Source: Mycobacterium spongiae
GTDB taxonomy: Bacteria; Actinomycetota; Actinomycetes; Mycobacteriales; Mycobacteriaceae
Assembly: GCF_018278905.1 (NCBI RefSeq)
Contig: NZ_CP046600.1
Span: forward strand, 5,146,001-5,210,000
Length of the DNA stretch: 64,000 nucleotides
Direction: 5' to 3'
Made by a program: the position numbers and the translations under genes. The notes under the pieces were generated by a model. The model ran no database searches and was not told the origin of the DNA. It was given only the letters and a program-made list of their open reading frames with translations. Below, in pieces: positions 31,390 through 41,338 of the stretch. Within the stretch, counting starts at the first letter, position 1. The number at the start of each line of letters is the position of its first letter.

Positions 31390-34226
31390 CTGCGCTTGGC
31401 GGTTTTCGTCGCTCTCTTTGTCGCTGTCTTGCGGGTCGTCTTTCTCGCGGGCCGCTTCGCCGGACCCCGGGCGCGTCGGTCCGCCAGCAGTTCGGCGGCG
31501 CGCTCATCGGTGATCGACGCCACGTCGTCACCCTTACGGAGGCTGGCGTTGGTCTCACCGTCGGTAACGTAGGGCCCAAATCGGCCGTCCTTGATGATCA
31601 TCGGCTTGCCCGACGCTGGATCAGTCCCCAATTCTCGCAGCGGCGGCGCCGAAACCCTCTGTCGACCAGAACGTTTCGGCTCAGCGTAAATGCGCAAAGC
31701 TTCGTCGAGGGTGATGGCGAATATCTGATCTTCGGTGGCCAGCGATCGAGAATCGGTGCCGCGCTTCAAATATGGCCCGTAACGTCCGTTTTGCGCGGTG
31801 ATCTCCTCACCCGAAGCAGGGTCCACACCGACTACCCGGGGCAGCGACAACAGTTTCAGCGCGTCTTCGAGCGTGACCGTCTGCAAGTCCATGCTGCGCA
31901 GCAGCGAACCGGTCCGGGGCTTGGCGCCTTTGGAAACGGGGGCCTTCTTACCCTTCTTGGTCCCCGCGTCATCGCCGCCGGAATCGGCAGGAGGCTCCGG
32001 CAGAATCTCGGTCACGTACGGTCCGTAGCGGCCATCTTTGGCGACGATCTCGTGGCCGGTTTCCGGGTCCACGCCCAGCACACGTCCCTCTTGCGGCGTG
32101 GCGAACAGCTCTTCGGCCACGTCCAATGTCAGCTCATCGGGGGTAAGCGTGCCGTTGAGGTTTGCCCGCTGCGGAGTGGGCTGACCGTCGTCGCCGGACA
32201 CAAGGCGTTCCAGGTAGGGCCCGTTCTTGCCCACCCGAACGTAGATCGGGCGACCCTCGGCGTCGTCGAATAGCCTGATGGAATTCACCTCTCGAGCGTC
32301 TATGCCCTCGAGATTGATGCCGACGAGCTTCTTGAGACCGCCGGAGCGGGCTACCGAATCGGGGACCCCGTGCTCACCGCCAAAGTAAAAGTTGCTGAGC
32401 CAGTCGGTGCGTCGCGAGTGGCCCGCCGCGATCTCATCGAGCTCGTCTTCCATCGCGGCGGTGAAGTTGTAGTCGACAAGGCGACCAAAATGCTGCTCTA
32501 GCAGACCGATGACGGCGAACGCCACCCAGGACGGCACCAAGGCGCTGCCCTTCTTGTACACATAGCCGCGGTCTTGAATGGTCTTGATGATCGAGGAGTA
32601 GGTCGACGGACGGCCGATACCCAACTCCTCGAGCGCCTTGACCAATGAGGCCTCGGTGTATCGCGCCGGCGGGTTGGTGGCGTGCCCGTCCGGTGCCAAC
32701 TCAATAGCGGCTAGTCGCTGACCCGGCGTCAGATGGGGCAGCCGTCGCTCCGCGTCGTCGGCCTCGCCGCCGGCCAGTTCGTCCACGGTTTCCACGTAGG
32801 CCTTCAGGAAGCCGGGGAACGTCAGGGTGCGCCCGCTTGCCGAGAAGACGACTTCCTGTTCGGTTTCCTGTTGTGCCCCCTGGTCTTGCACCGTCCCGGC
32901 GATCCGCAGGCTCAGCGTCGTTCCCCGCGCGTCGGCCATCTGGGAAGCCACCGTACGCTGCCAGACGAGCTCGTAGAGCCGGAAGTCGTCACCGTCAAGT
33001 TCGCGGCGCACCGCGTCCGGGGTGGCAAACGTCTCGCCGGCAGGCCGGATGGCTTCGTGCGCCTCCTGAGCGTTCTTCACCTTGCGCGTGTATTGGCGAG
33101 GAGAGGGGGCGACGAACTCGTCGCCATAAAGCTGACGCGCTTGGGTCCTCGCGGCATTGATCGCCGACTCCGACAATGTTGTCGAGTCGGTCCGCATATA
33201 CGTGATGTAGCCGTTTTCGTACAGCCGCTGAGCGATGCTCATCGTCCGCTCAGCGGAGAACCGCAGCTTTCGGCTGGCCTCCTGCTGCAGCGTCGATGTC
33301 ATGAACGGCGGATAGGGACGCCGCGTGTAGGGCTTCTCCTCCGCCGATGCAACGGACAGCTGGGCACCGCGCAGTCCAGCCGCCAATCTGCTCGCAGCGG
33401 CCTCGTCGAGCACGACGACCTCATTGGCCTTGCGCAGCATGCCCTGTGAGTCGAAGTCGCGACCGGTAGCTACGCGCAGGCCATCAACGCTCGTCAACCG
33501 GGCGGCGAAGGTCGGTGGCGCCGCATCCGGATCAGAGACGGTGGCATCGAGCGTGGCCAGGATGTCCCAGTAGCTGGCGCTCCGGAACGCCATCCGGTCA
33601 CGTTCGCGCTGCACTACGATTCGGGTGGCCACCGACTGGACCCGACCCGCCGACAACTTCGGCGCGACCTTCTTCCACAACACCGGGCTGACCTCGTAGC
33701 CATAGAGCCGGTCCAGGATGCGGCGGGTCTCCTGCGCGTCGACGAGGTCGATGTCCAGGTCGCGTGGATGCTCGGCGGCGGCGCGGATCGCCGGCTCGGT
33801 GATCTCGTGAAACACCATCCGCTTGACCGGAATGCGGGGTTTCAGGGTCTGCAGTAGATGCCAGGCGATGGCCTCACCCTCACGGTCGCCATCAGTGGCG
33901 AGATAGAGCTCGTCGGCGTCTTTAAGTAGCCCCTTCAGCTCGCTGACAGTGCTCTTCTTCTCGGGGCTGATGATGTAGAGCGGTTCGAAGTCGGCGTCGA
34001 CGTTGACCCCGAGCCGAGCCCACGACTCGGACTTGTACTTCGCGGGCACGTCGGCCGCAGCGCGCGGCAGGTCGCGAATATGGCCCCGGGACGACTCGAC
34101 GATGTAGCCGGACCCCAGGTAGCCCGCAAGTTTGCGCGCTTTAGTGGGCGACTCGACGATCACAAGTCGACGCGCAACGCCATTTCCGCCGCTGCGACGC
34201 GCCGCACTGGTCTTTGGCTCAGCCAA
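31386..34226 (-). CDS. topA: DNA topoisomerase I
   Basis: 946 codons. The frame appears to start at TTG (34226, reads MAEPKTSAARR), since no ATG or GTG lies at the conserved position. Relaxes negative supercoils. Toprim domain LVIVESPTKA and DGDREGEAIAWH, active-site tyrosine in GYITYMRTDS (about residue 342), and the GRPSTYSSIIKTIQDRGY segment. After residue 620 there are repeated C-terminal DNA-binding modules (GRYGPYV / GRFGPYV) instead of zinc fingers, then a Lys/Arg-rich tail, the mycobacterial form. Convergent with the cyclase gene. Confidence 0.96.
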   Translation of the reverse strand: MAEPKTSAARRSGGNGVARRLVIVESPTKARKLAGYLGSGYIVESSRGHIRDLPRAAADVPAKYKSESWARLGVNVDADFEPLYIISPEKKSTVSELKGLLKDADELYLATDGDREGEAIAWHLLQTLKPRIPVKRMVFHEITEPAIRAAAEHPRDLDIDLVDAQETRRILDRLYGYEVSPVLWKKVAPKLSAGRVQSVATRIVVQRERDRMAFRSASYWDILATLDATVSDPDAAPPTFAARLTSVDGLRVATGRDFDSQGMLRKANEVVVLDEAAASRLAAGLRGAQLSVASAEEKPYTRRPYPPFMTSTLQQEASRKLRFSAERTMSIAQRLYENGYITYMRTDSTTLSESAINAARTQARQLYGDEFVAPSPRQYTRKVKNAQEAHEAIRPAGETFATPDAVRRELDGDDFRLYELVWQRTVASQMADARGTTLSLRIAGTVQDQGAQQETEQEVVFSASGRTLTFPGFLKAYVETVDELAGGEADDAERRLPHLTPGQRLAAIELAPDGHATNPPARYTEASLVKALEELGIGRPSTYSSIIKTIQDRGYVYKKGSALVPSWVAFAVIGLLEQHFGRLVDYNFTAAMEDELDEIAAGHSRRTDWLSNFYFGGEHGVPDSVARSGGLKKLVGINLEGIDAREVNSIRLFDDAEGRPIYVRVGKNGPYLERLVSGDDGQPTPQRANLNGTLTPDELTLDVAEELFATPQEGRVLGVDPETGHEIVAKDGRYGPYVTEILPEPPADSGGDDAGTKKGKKAPVSKGAKPRTGSLLRSMDLQTVTLEDALKLLSLPRVVGVDPASGEEITAQNGRYGPYLKRGTDSRSLATEDQIFAITLDEALRIYAEPKRSGRQRVSAPPLRELGTDPASGKPMIIKDGRFGPYVTDGETNASLRKGDDVASITDERAAELLADRRARGPAKRPARKTTRKTATKRATKTAKRS

Positions 34227-34545
34227 CTGCGCTTACGCTCCATCTCCTCTGGCGGCCCCCCAGCGGAACCGCCCCGCAGGAAGAATGACAGGTCGGCCCC
34301 TGAAAGTCAGGGCAATTCCGGTGAAATTCCGAGTACGCCACCGTACCGCTCGCCTGCGGGCACCTGCCAATTTCGCACCCTTGGGCGGGCTTCGCAAACC
34401 GGTTACCCGAAATGCATGCCCACCTGAGCCACTAAACCCGATTGCCCGGCTCGGCCGGCAAGCGGGTCACCTGCCCAACCTCGCACGCCCAGATGGACCC
34501 ACCCCTGGCCTCTCACGCCCCACTGGTTAGGTCCTGGTCGCCGGG
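34227..34545. other. Intergenic region upstream of topA
   Basis: 319 bp between the topA start and the end of the Rv3647c-like gene, both on the minus strand. I see no convincing reading frame, tRNA or strong hairpin. It should contain the topA promoter, which in many bacteria responds to supercoiling, but I cannot assign -10/-35 boxes with confidence. Confidence 0.5.
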
Positions 34546-35124
34546 CTAAACCTTGGGCCAGTAGGCCACCGCCTCGGCGCTGTCGGGAGGCTCCCCGACG
34601 TTCTCTACCAGCCGCGATAGCCTGCGCCGGCCGCTGACACGCAGCGCTGGCCGGCCACCGCGCGTGCCGATCAAGGTGGGCGCAATCCCGACCCGCATCA
34701 GTGCGGAAGCCAACGGCGAATGGGTGTCGGGAGCATGCGGATCGAGGCCCAAGAGATAACGGTCGGCTTCCGGACTGCCCGCTGCCAACGTCCATGCCCG
34801 GAGCTCCCGAGGCCCGGGAAGCCACCTCGGGGGCACCATCTTGACCGCCCCCCGCGTCCAGGCGGTGGCGATGCTGCACAGCATCGGGTCGACAGCCGTC
34901 CTCACCAGGGGGGTGTCTTCGTCCGTTCGGGCAATCTCGGGTTCCAGACCGGCTTCCTGGATCATGTCGGCCAGCGCCGTGGCACGCCAGAGGTGATCCA
35001 CCACGACCGACAACCTGGCGCCGCTGCCCACCACGACGATTTGGCCGGATGCGGCCAGCACCCCGGACAGATCCTCGACCGCGGGCGGCACGGATTCCGC
35101 GGCGAAGAAGGAAAGCTGGCTCAC
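34546..35124 (-). CDS. Conserved hypothetical protein (Rv3647c-like)
   Basis: 192 codons from GTG at 35124 (reads SQLSFFAAESVPPAVEDLSG); the longer frame to 35199 has no conserved character before it. No signal peptide or membrane helix. Soluble alpha/beta pattern with VVVGSGARLSVVVDHLWRATALADM and the striking RYLLGLDPHAPDTHSPLASALMRVGIAPTLIG block. I know no function for this actinobacterial family. It sits between cspA and topA on the same strand. Confidence 0.85.
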   Translation of the reverse strand: MSQLSFFAAESVPPAVEDLSGVLAASGQIVVVGSGARLSVVVDHLWRATALADMIQEAGLEPEIARTDEDTPLVRTAVDPMLCSIATAWTRGAVKMVPPRWLPGPRELRAWTLAAGSPEADRYLLGLDPHAPDTHSPLASALMRVGIAPTLIGTRGGRPALRVSGRRRLSRLVENVGEPPDSAEAVAYWPKV

Positions 35125-35286
35125 GCCACTGACAGTAGGCCAGCAAGTCAACCCGCGGCTTGAGGTCTCCGGCGCGGCGGGCCACCCGGCCGCGGACATC
35201 CGGGCATGTGACAGCTAGGTAGCGGGGGGTACCCGGCAGGCACCCGGCGTGGCTGCACCTGCCTTCGACAACGACAAGACAACGAT

Positions 35287-35331
35287 AACCCCCCAGGCCG
35301 AACCCGCTAGGCGGGACGGCACCGGGGGGTT
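35287..35331 (-). terminator. Strong hairpin terminator after cspA
   Basis: Outer arms AACCCCCC (35287-35294) and GGGGGGTT (35324-35331) close an inner GCCG/CGGC and CCCGC/GCGGG stem. It lies 18 bp beyond the cspA stop on the minus strand. There is only a short T-tract, as is common in mycobacterial terminators. Confidence 0.75.
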
Positions 35332-35349
35332 TCGTCGGGGTCTGCTCGG

Positions 35350-35553
35350 TTAAACGGAACGGACTCCGGTGGCCTGGGGACCCTTAGGGCTGTGGCCGAT
35401 CTCGAACTCGACCTTTTGGTTTTCTTCAAGGGTGCGGAAGCCCGTTCCCTGGATCTCCGTGTAGTGGACAAACACATCCGCGGAACCATCCTCGGGGGCG
35501 ATGAAGCCGAACCCCTTTTCCGCGTTGAACCACTTCACAGTTCCCTGTGGCAT
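35350..35553 (-). CDS. cspA: Cold-shock protein, RNA/ssDNA chaperone
   Basis: 67 codons, a single cold-shock domain. RNP1 KGFGFI and RNP2 VFVHYTEI are both present, with [14 protein letters not shown] at the start. Binds single-stranded nucleic acid and melts RNA structure. The ATG at 35553 has a purine-rich leader. A hairpin terminator follows. The upstream DNA (35554-35680) should hold the promoter and a 5' UTR. It is divergent from the helicase remnant. Confidence 0.96.
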   Translation of the reverse strand: MPQGTVKWFNAEKGFGFIAPEDGSADVFVHYTEIQGTGFRTLEENQKVEFEIGHSPKGPQATGVRSV

Positions 35554-35682
35554 TTCTTGATCTTTCCTTTTCTTCTGGGTGCGGTGCACCGCCTTTCGGT
35601 GCCCCGGGCCAGCTGCGACCGCCATACCTCGCTGAGTCGCCGGAACTTCACCCGACCGATAACCTCGCAGGAACCGCGGCCA

Positions 35683-36090
35683 CAACGTCGATCCTGCGAA
35701 AGTTTGACACGAACACAGAAGCTGCGACCGCAATCAGTCAACCATGTTCGTCGCGTCGGCGACAGCCTCTTACAGTGGCCGGATTTGTGGAGGGTGCTCA
35801 CATGGCGAGTTTCGGCAGCCAACTGCTTGCCGCGGCGCTCGCCGGTATCCCGGCAGGCGAGCAGCCGTTAACCCACGTTGCCGAGCTGCCTCCACCGCCC
35901 GGCCGAACGAGCAGCTAGCAGGATTGGGCCGACGGCGATAGTCCCGACGAGTTGCGCCGCTTTGTCCGCGAAAGCTGCAGATGGTCGCACTCCAACCCGA
36001 CATGGACTACCTGTCGATACTGCGCACTACTAGCGCCGCGTTGTCGGCTCGAATGTGGCGATACGGCGACTGCTGCTCTGACGTACCACC
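35683..36090 (+). pseudogene. Decayed duplicate of the 5' part of the Rv3649-like helicase gene
   Basis: Bases 35683-35918 closely match 38734-38990, the leader and first 38 codons of the intact helicase. The copy starts at the ATG at 35802 (MASFGSQLLAAALAG) and hits TAG at 35916. A second block at 35932-36020 matches helicase DNA near 39292-39395, and 36037-36078 matches near 39457-39505. Two internal stretches are therefore deleted and the frame is destroyed. The copy sits directly before a PE_PGRS gene, so both probably arose in one rearrangement. Confidence 0.85.
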
Positions 36091-36269
36091 GCCCGAAGTA
36101 CCACCGCATGAAGGAACGAGCCGGTGTCGCGAACTGGCGCTTTGCGCGATGAATCCGCGTTGTCGTCTCCCGCCGTGCGGCGCACTCTTCATCGCGGTAC
36201 CTTGATGCGTCGGCGTTGGGTACGGGCGCTAGCCGGCGACGTGGTCGCCTACTGATCTGGGGGGGTCGG

Positions 36270-38564
36270 ATGTCGTTCGTGAGCACGGTACCCGCGGTAT
36301 TGACCTCAGCGGCAACGGATTTGGCTGGTTTGGGGTCGGCCCTACGTGCCGTCAACGCGGGCATGCTGGCCTCGACAACGCAGATCGCCGCCGCCGCCGA
36401 GGATGAGGTCTCAGCGGCGATCGCGGTGTTCTTCTCCGGGCACGGACAGGACTATCAGGCGGTCAGCGCACATACGGCCGCGTTTCACCAGCGTTTTGTG
36501 CAGGCATTGACCTCCGGTGCAGGTCTGTATGCCAGCGCGGAGGCCGACGGCGCGGCGGCGATGGCCAGCCCGGCGCAGTCTGTGGGACAGGACCTGCTGT
36601 CAGCGGTCAACGCACAAAGTTTGGCGCTGACGGCGCGCCCGGTGATTGGCAACGGCGCCGACGGAGCGTCGGGGACGGGTGCCAATGGGGCGCCGGGCGG
36701 GTGGTTGCTCGGTGACGGCGGGAGAGGCGGATCGGGAGCGGCGGGCATGCCTGGCGGCACCGGCGGGGCTGCCGGGTTGCTCGGCAACGGCGGAGCCGGC
36801 GGCGCCGGTGGAGCCTCCACCACCGGAAATGGCGGGTCCGGCGGCAATGGCGGGGCCGGTGGCTGGTTATGGGGCACTGGCGGAGCCGGCGGATCCGGGG
36901 CCGCTGGAGGGAACGGCGGGAACGGCGGGAGTGCCTTTCTCATCGGCAACGGCGGTGCTGGCGGTGCCGGCCTCGCTGGAACTAGCGGCGCCGCCGGTAC
37001 CGCGAGCGGAGATAGCGGCACTGCGGGCACCGCTGGCGGGGCCGGCGGTAATGGCGGCAACGCTGGGCTGCTGTTCGGCAACGGCGGCGCGGGCGGCAAC
37101 GGCGGCAACGGTGGTAGCGGCGGCAACGGCGCCAACGGCACCAACGGCACCACCGGCGACGTCGGCGCCCAGGCCGGCGATTCCGGCACTGACGGGGGAA
37201 CGGGCGGTGATGGCGGTGCCGGTGGCGATGGCGGGGCTGGCGGGGCAGGCGGCGCCGCCGGCACGAGTGGCCTGTTCGGCGGTACCGCCGGAAACGATGG
37301 ACTTGATGGCAACGGTGGGGCCGCCGGCAACGGCGGCAACGGCGGCAACGGCGGCAACGGCGGCGACGGCGGAGCCGGCGCCCCCGGCCAGGACACTGAT
37401 GACATGGCCAGCGGCGCCGGAGGCAGCGGCGGCAACGGCGGTGATGGCGGGTCTGGCGGCGTGGGCGGCACGGGCGGCGACGGCGCCGTCGCCGGAAGTG
37501 ACGGAAACGACGGGTTGGGCGGCAACGGCGGCAACGGCGGGTCCGGCGGCGAGGGCGCCGACGAAAGCAATCTCTTTGACACGACCGGCGGCAATGGCGG
37601 CAACGGCGGTAACGGCGGTTCCGGCGCGGCCGGCGGAACGGGCGGCATAGGGGGCGCGGGCGGCGACGGCGGCAGCGACGGCGGCACCGTCGGCGAGAGT
37701 GCCGACGGTGGCACGGGCGGTACTGGTGGTAATGGCGGGTCCGGTGTGTCCGGCAACGGAGGCGACGGCGGCGCGGGCGGCGCGGGCGGCGCCGGCGGCG
37801 GCACTGACCAAGGCGTCGTCACCGAAGGCGCCAACGGCGGCGCAGGCGGCCGAGGCGGCGACGGCGGCGCCAGCGTCTCCGGCGACGGCGGCACCGGTGG
37901 CGCAGGCGGCGCAGGCGGTCAAGGCGGCGCCAACGACGGCAACGTCACCTTTGATGCCAACGGCGGCACCGGCGGCCAAGGCGGCGACGGCGGCGCCAGC
38001 GACTCCGGCGACGGCGGCACCGGCGGCCAAGGCGGCGCAGGCGGCCAAGGCGGCGGTACCAACGACGGTATCGTCACCGACGACGCCGACGGCGGCGCAG
38101 GCGGCCAAGGCGGCAAAGGCGGCGCCAGCGACTCCGGTGATGGCGGCGACGGCGGCGCGGGCGGCGCCGGCGGTCAGGGTGGCGGCACCAGCGGCGGTGC
38201 CGTCGACTTCGACGCCGATGGCGGCAAGGGCGGCGCGGGCGGCGAAGGCGGAGCCAGCGACTCCGGTGACGGCGGCACCGGCGGCGCGGGCGGCACTGGC
38301 GGTCAAGGTGGCGGCACTGACGGCGGTGCCGTCGGATTCGACGCCAACGGCGGCGACGGCGGCGACGGCGGCGACGGCGGTGCCAGTACCGATGAGTTTG
38401 GCGGGGACGGCGGCAACGGTGGAAATGGCGGCGCCGCCGGGACTAGTCAGAGCAGCACCAGTGACGACGGCGACGGCCAGAGCGGCACCGGCGGTACCGG
38501 CGGCACCGGCGGTACTGGCGGGTCCGGAGACGGAGCGGACGGCTCGGACGGAGATCCCGGCTGA
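36270..38564 (+). CDS. PE_PGRS protein, first copy
   Basis: 764 codons from the ATG at 36270 with a GGGGGG leader. PE domain about residues 1-95 ([51 protein letters not shown]), linker with the conserved [11 protein letters not shown], then about 650 residues of Gly-Gly-Ala/Gly-Gly-Asn repeats. The second half (after about residue 480) changes to acidic repeats of the type [23 protein letters not shown]. Type VII secreted, surface-associated; acidic GG-X repeats often bind calcium. It has no counterpart between cspA and the helicase in H37Rv as I remember it. Confidence 0.92.
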   Translation: MSFVSTVPAVLTSAATDLAGLGSALRAVNAGMLASTTQIAAAAEDEVSAAIAVFFSGHGQDYQAVSAHTAAFHQRFVQALTSGAGLYASAEADGAAAMASPAQSVGQDLLSAVNAQSLALTARPVIGNGADGASGTGANGAPGGWLLGDGGRGGSGAAGMPGGTGGAAGLLGNGGAGGAGGASTTGNGGSGGNGGAGGWLWGTGGAGGSGAAGGNGGNGGSAFLIGNGGAGGAGLAGTSGAAGTASGDSGTAGTAGGAGGNGGNAGLLFGNGGAGGNGGNGGSGGNGANGTNGTTGDVGAQAGDSGTDGGTGGDGGAGGDGGAGGAGGAAGTSGLFGGTAGNDGLDGNGGAAGNGGNGGNGGNGGDGGAGAPGQDTDDMASGAGGSGGNGGDGGSGGVGGTGGDGAVAGSDGNDGLGGNGGNGGSGGEGADESNLFDTTGGNGGNGGNGGSGAAGGTGGIGGAGGDGGSDGGTVGESADGGTGGTGGNGGSGVSGNGGDGGAGGAGGAGGGTDQGVVTEGANGGAGGRGGDGGASVSGDGGTGGAGGAGGQGGANDGNVTFDANGGTGGQGGDGGASDSGDGGTGGQGGAGGQGGGTNDGIVTDDADGGAGGQGGKGGASDSGDGGDGGAGGAGGQGGGTSGGAVDFDADGGKGGAGGEGGASDSGDGGTGGAGGTGGQGGGTDGGAVGFDANGGDGGDGGDGGASTDEFGGDGGNGGNGGAAGTSQSSTSDDGDGQSGTGGTGGTGGTGGSGDGADGSDGDPG

Positions 38565-38733
38565 GAGTTCGTCGCATCCTTGCCTACGTTGGACTGACGT
38601 AACCGCCGATGATGTCAAGTCCACAGACCATTAAGGCTTCTCGTATCGGCCGAGGTTAGTGGTTCCTTGCAACTCCCTACCAGTAGCGTGGCCCCGCGCC
38701 CGGTTACGAAGGCCAAGAGCGGCACACAACGTC

Positions 38734-38869
38734 GATCCTGCAAAGGTTCGACACGAACCCACAAGCTGTGACCGCAATCAGTCAACATTGTTTATCGGCT
38801 GGAACGTTTATCGGTCGGTCGCGTCGGCGACAGCCTCGTGGAGTGGCCGGATCTGTGGAGGGTGCTCAC
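38734..38869 (+). repeat. Leader of the helicase gene, duplicated at 35683-35801
   Basis: This block carries ACAACGTCGATCCTGC, GACCGCAATCAGTCAAC, GTCGCGTCGGCGACAGCCTC and GGAGGGTGCTCACATGG in the same order as 35683-35804. The copy here has an extra ~20 bp (TTTATCGGCTGGAACG...). The two copies flank the first PE_PGRS gene as a direct repeat about 3.05 kb apart. Confidence 0.85.
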
Positions 38870-41221
38870 ATGGTGAGTTTCGGCAGCCAGCTGCTTGCCG
38901 CGGCGCTCGCCGGTACCCCGGAGGGCGAGCGTCCGCTACGCCACGTTGCCGAGCTGCCACCGCGACCCGGCCGAGCGAGCAGTTGGCCGGAGTGGGCCGA
39001 GCCAGACGTGATTCGGGCGTTTGCCGATCGCGGTATCAGCTCACCCTGGTCGCACCAGCGCGATGCGGCTGAATTGGCGCACACGGGCATTCACGTAGTC
39101 GTGAGCACCGGTACGGCGTCAGGGAAATCGCTGGCCTATCAACTTCCCGTGCTCAACGCGCTGGCAACCGATCCCCGAGCGCGAGCACTGTATTTGTCCC
39201 CGACGAAAGCACTCGGGCACGACCAATTGCGCGCCGCCCATAGGCTGGCCGCCGCCGTTCCCCGGCTCGCCGATGTCGCGCCCACGGCATACGACGGCGA
39301 CAGTCCCGACGAGGTGCGCCGCTTTGCCCGAGAACGCTCCAGGTGGTTGTTCTCCAACCCCGACATGGTCCATCTGTCGATATTGCGCAACCATGCGCGC
39401 TGGGCTGTCCTCTTGCGGAATCTTCGCTTCCTGGTCGTCGACGAATGTCATTACTACCGTGGCGTTTTCGGCTCGAATGTCGCGATGGTGCTGCGGCGGC
39501 TGCTGCGCCTGTGCGCCCGATACTCGGCTGCACCGACGGTAATCTTTGCCAGCGCCACGACCGCGTCACCGGGTGCTACTGCAACCGAACTCATCGGTTG
39601 TCCAGTAGCCGAAGTCACCGACGACGGCTCGCCACAGGGTGCGCGCACGGTGGCGTTGTGGGAGCCCGCATTGCGAACGGATCTGACCGGCGAAAACGGC
39701 GCCCCGGTGCGACGTTCCGCGGGCGCGGAGGCGGCGCGAGTGATGGCCGATCTGATTGTCGAGGGCGCGCAAACACTGACGTTTGTTCGGTCGCGTCGTG
39801 GTGCGGAACTCACGGCCCTGGGCGCCCGGGCGCGGCTGAATGACATCGCACCCACGGTGGCGGACCTCGTGGCGTCGTATCGGGCCGGTTATCTGGCCGA
39901 GGACCGCAGCACCCTGGAGCGCGCCCTGGCCCAGGGCCAGCTGCGCGGGCTGGCCACCACCAACGCGTTGGAGCTGGGGGTGGACATCGCTGGACTGGAC
40001 GCGGTGGTGCTTGCCGGGTTTCCCGGGACGGTCGCCTCCTTTTGGCAGCAAGCTGGCCGATCGGGCCGACGCGGCCAGGGCGCGCTGGTGGTGTTGATCG
40101 CGCGGGACGATCCTCTGGACACGTACCTGGTTCACCACCCTGCCGCGCTGTTAGAAAAGCCAGTCGAGCGCGCCGTCATCGATCCCGCCAACCCCTATCT
40201 CATGGCGCCTCAGTTGCTCTGTGCGGCGACCGAACAGCCGATGAGCGACGTCGAGGTTCGATCCTGGGACGCTGTGGAGGTATCACAGGACCTTGTCGAG
40301 GAAGGGCTGCTGCGACGACGCGGCGGCCACTACTTTCCCGCACCCGGGGTATTACCGCATGCCAGTGTGGACATCCGGGGTGCTATCGGCGGCCAGATCA
40401 TGATCGTGGAGGGCGACACCGGTCGACTGTTGGGCAGCGTCGGGGTCGGCCAAGCTCCGGCGTCGATTCACCCAGGCGCGGTATACCTGCACCAGGGCGA
40501 GAGCTACGTGGTTGACTCGCTCGATACCGACGCGCAGATCGCGATGGTGCGCGCCGAAGATCCCGGGTATGCGACGTTCGCGCGCGAGGTCACCGACATC
40601 GCGGTCACGGGAACAGGCGAGACGGTGGCGTTCGGGCCGATCACCCTGGGCTTGGTTCCGGTGACTGTCACCAACCATGTGGTCGGTTATCTGCGCCGGC
40701 GGCTTTCCGGCGAGGTGATCGATTTCGTCGAACTCGATTTGCCCGAACACGTTTTACCGACGATCGCCGTCATGTACACCGCCACTGCGGAAGCATTGGG
40801 CCGCAGCGGTATCGACACTGCGCGGATTCCCGGGGCGCTACACGCCGCAGAGCACGCCGCCATCGGCCTGCTGCCGCTGGTGGCCAGCTGCGACCGCGGT
40901 GACATCGGCGGCATGTCCACTGCGATCGGACCCGACGGGCTCCCCAGTGTCTTTGTCTACGACGGCTATCCGGGCGGGGCGGGATTCGCCGAACGCGGCT
41001 TCCGGCAGGCCCGGACCTGGTTGGGCGCCACGGCTGACGCCATTGAGGCCTGCGACTGCCCAGCCGGATGTCCATCGTGCGTGCAGTCCCCCAAGTGCGG
41101 CAGCGGCAACGATCCCTTGGACAAGGCCGGCGCGGTGGGGGTGCTGCGGCTGGTGCTGGCCGAGCTGGGCGATCAACCGGTGCTAACGCATTCCGCGGCC
41201 CAGGGCCAGAACAAACATTAG
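38870..41221 (+). CDS. DEAD/DEAH-box helicase with C-terminal DUF1998 domain (Rv3649-like)
   Basis: 783 codons from the ATG at 38870. Superfamily 2 helicase of the Hrq1/YprA (MrfA) type: Walker A STGTASGKS (about residues 83-91), DECHYYRG (Walker B, DECH), SATTASPG (motif III), and motifs V/VI in TTNALELGVDIAGLDAVV and QQAGRSGRRGQ. The C-terminal zinc-binding module has four cysteines in CDCPAGCPSC. Relatives act in DNA crosslink repair. It is the 'DECH helicase' that gives the downstream tad-like cluster its 'helicase/secretion neighborhood' name. Confidence 0.95.
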   Translation: MVSFGSQLLAAALAGTPEGERPLRHVAELPPRPGRASSWPEWAEPDVIRAFADRGISSPWSHQRDAAELAHTGIHVVVSTGTASGKSLAYQLPVLNALATDPRARALYLSPTKALGHDQLRAAHRLAAAVPRLADVAPTAYDGDSPDEVRRFARERSRWLFSNPDMVHLSILRNHARWAVLLRNLRFLVVDECHYYRGVFGSNVAMVLRRLLRLCARYSAAPTVIFASATTASPGATATELIGCPVAEVTDDGSPQGARTVALWEPALRTDLTGENGAPVRRSAGAEAARVMADLIVEGAQTLTFVRSRRGAELTALGARARLNDIAPTVADLVASYRAGYLAEDRSTLERALAQGQLRGLATTNALELGVDIAGLDAVVLAGFPGTVASFWQQAGRSGRRGQGALVVLIARDDPLDTYLVHHPAALLEKPVERAVIDPANPYLMAPQLLCAATEQPMSDVEVRSWDAVEVSQDLVEEGLLRRRGGHYFPAPGVLPHASVDIRGAIGGQIMIVEGDTGRLLGSVGVGQAPASIHPGAVYLHQGESYVVDSLDTDAQIAMVRAEDPGYATFAREVTDIAVTGTGETVAFGPITLGLVPVTVTNHVVGYLRRRLSGEVIDFVELDLPEHVLPTIAVMYTATAEALGRSGIDTARIPGALHAAEHAAIGLLPLVASCDRGDIGGMSTAIGPDGLPSVFVYDGYPGGAGFAERGFRQARTWLGATADAIEACDCPAGCPSCVQSPKCGSGNDPLDKAGAVGVLRLVLAELGDQPVLTHSAAQGQNKH

Positions 41222-41338
41222 AAGCTTCCAGAACCCCGGATTCCTTCTCCCAAAAACGATACGGTCCTTCTTCCCGACCACATCGACGGGTGATCGGACA
41301 CCTCGTCGGGTGGGTTCTATTCAATGGTGAGGTGGCGC

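Noticed and set aside
36485-38624. Long minus-strand frames opposite the first PE_PGRS gene (469 and 585 codons, Pro- or Ala-rich)
   Set aside because: Mirror of GGC-rich repeats; PGRS DNA is open in several frames. The same applies to minus-strand frames at 41596-43920.
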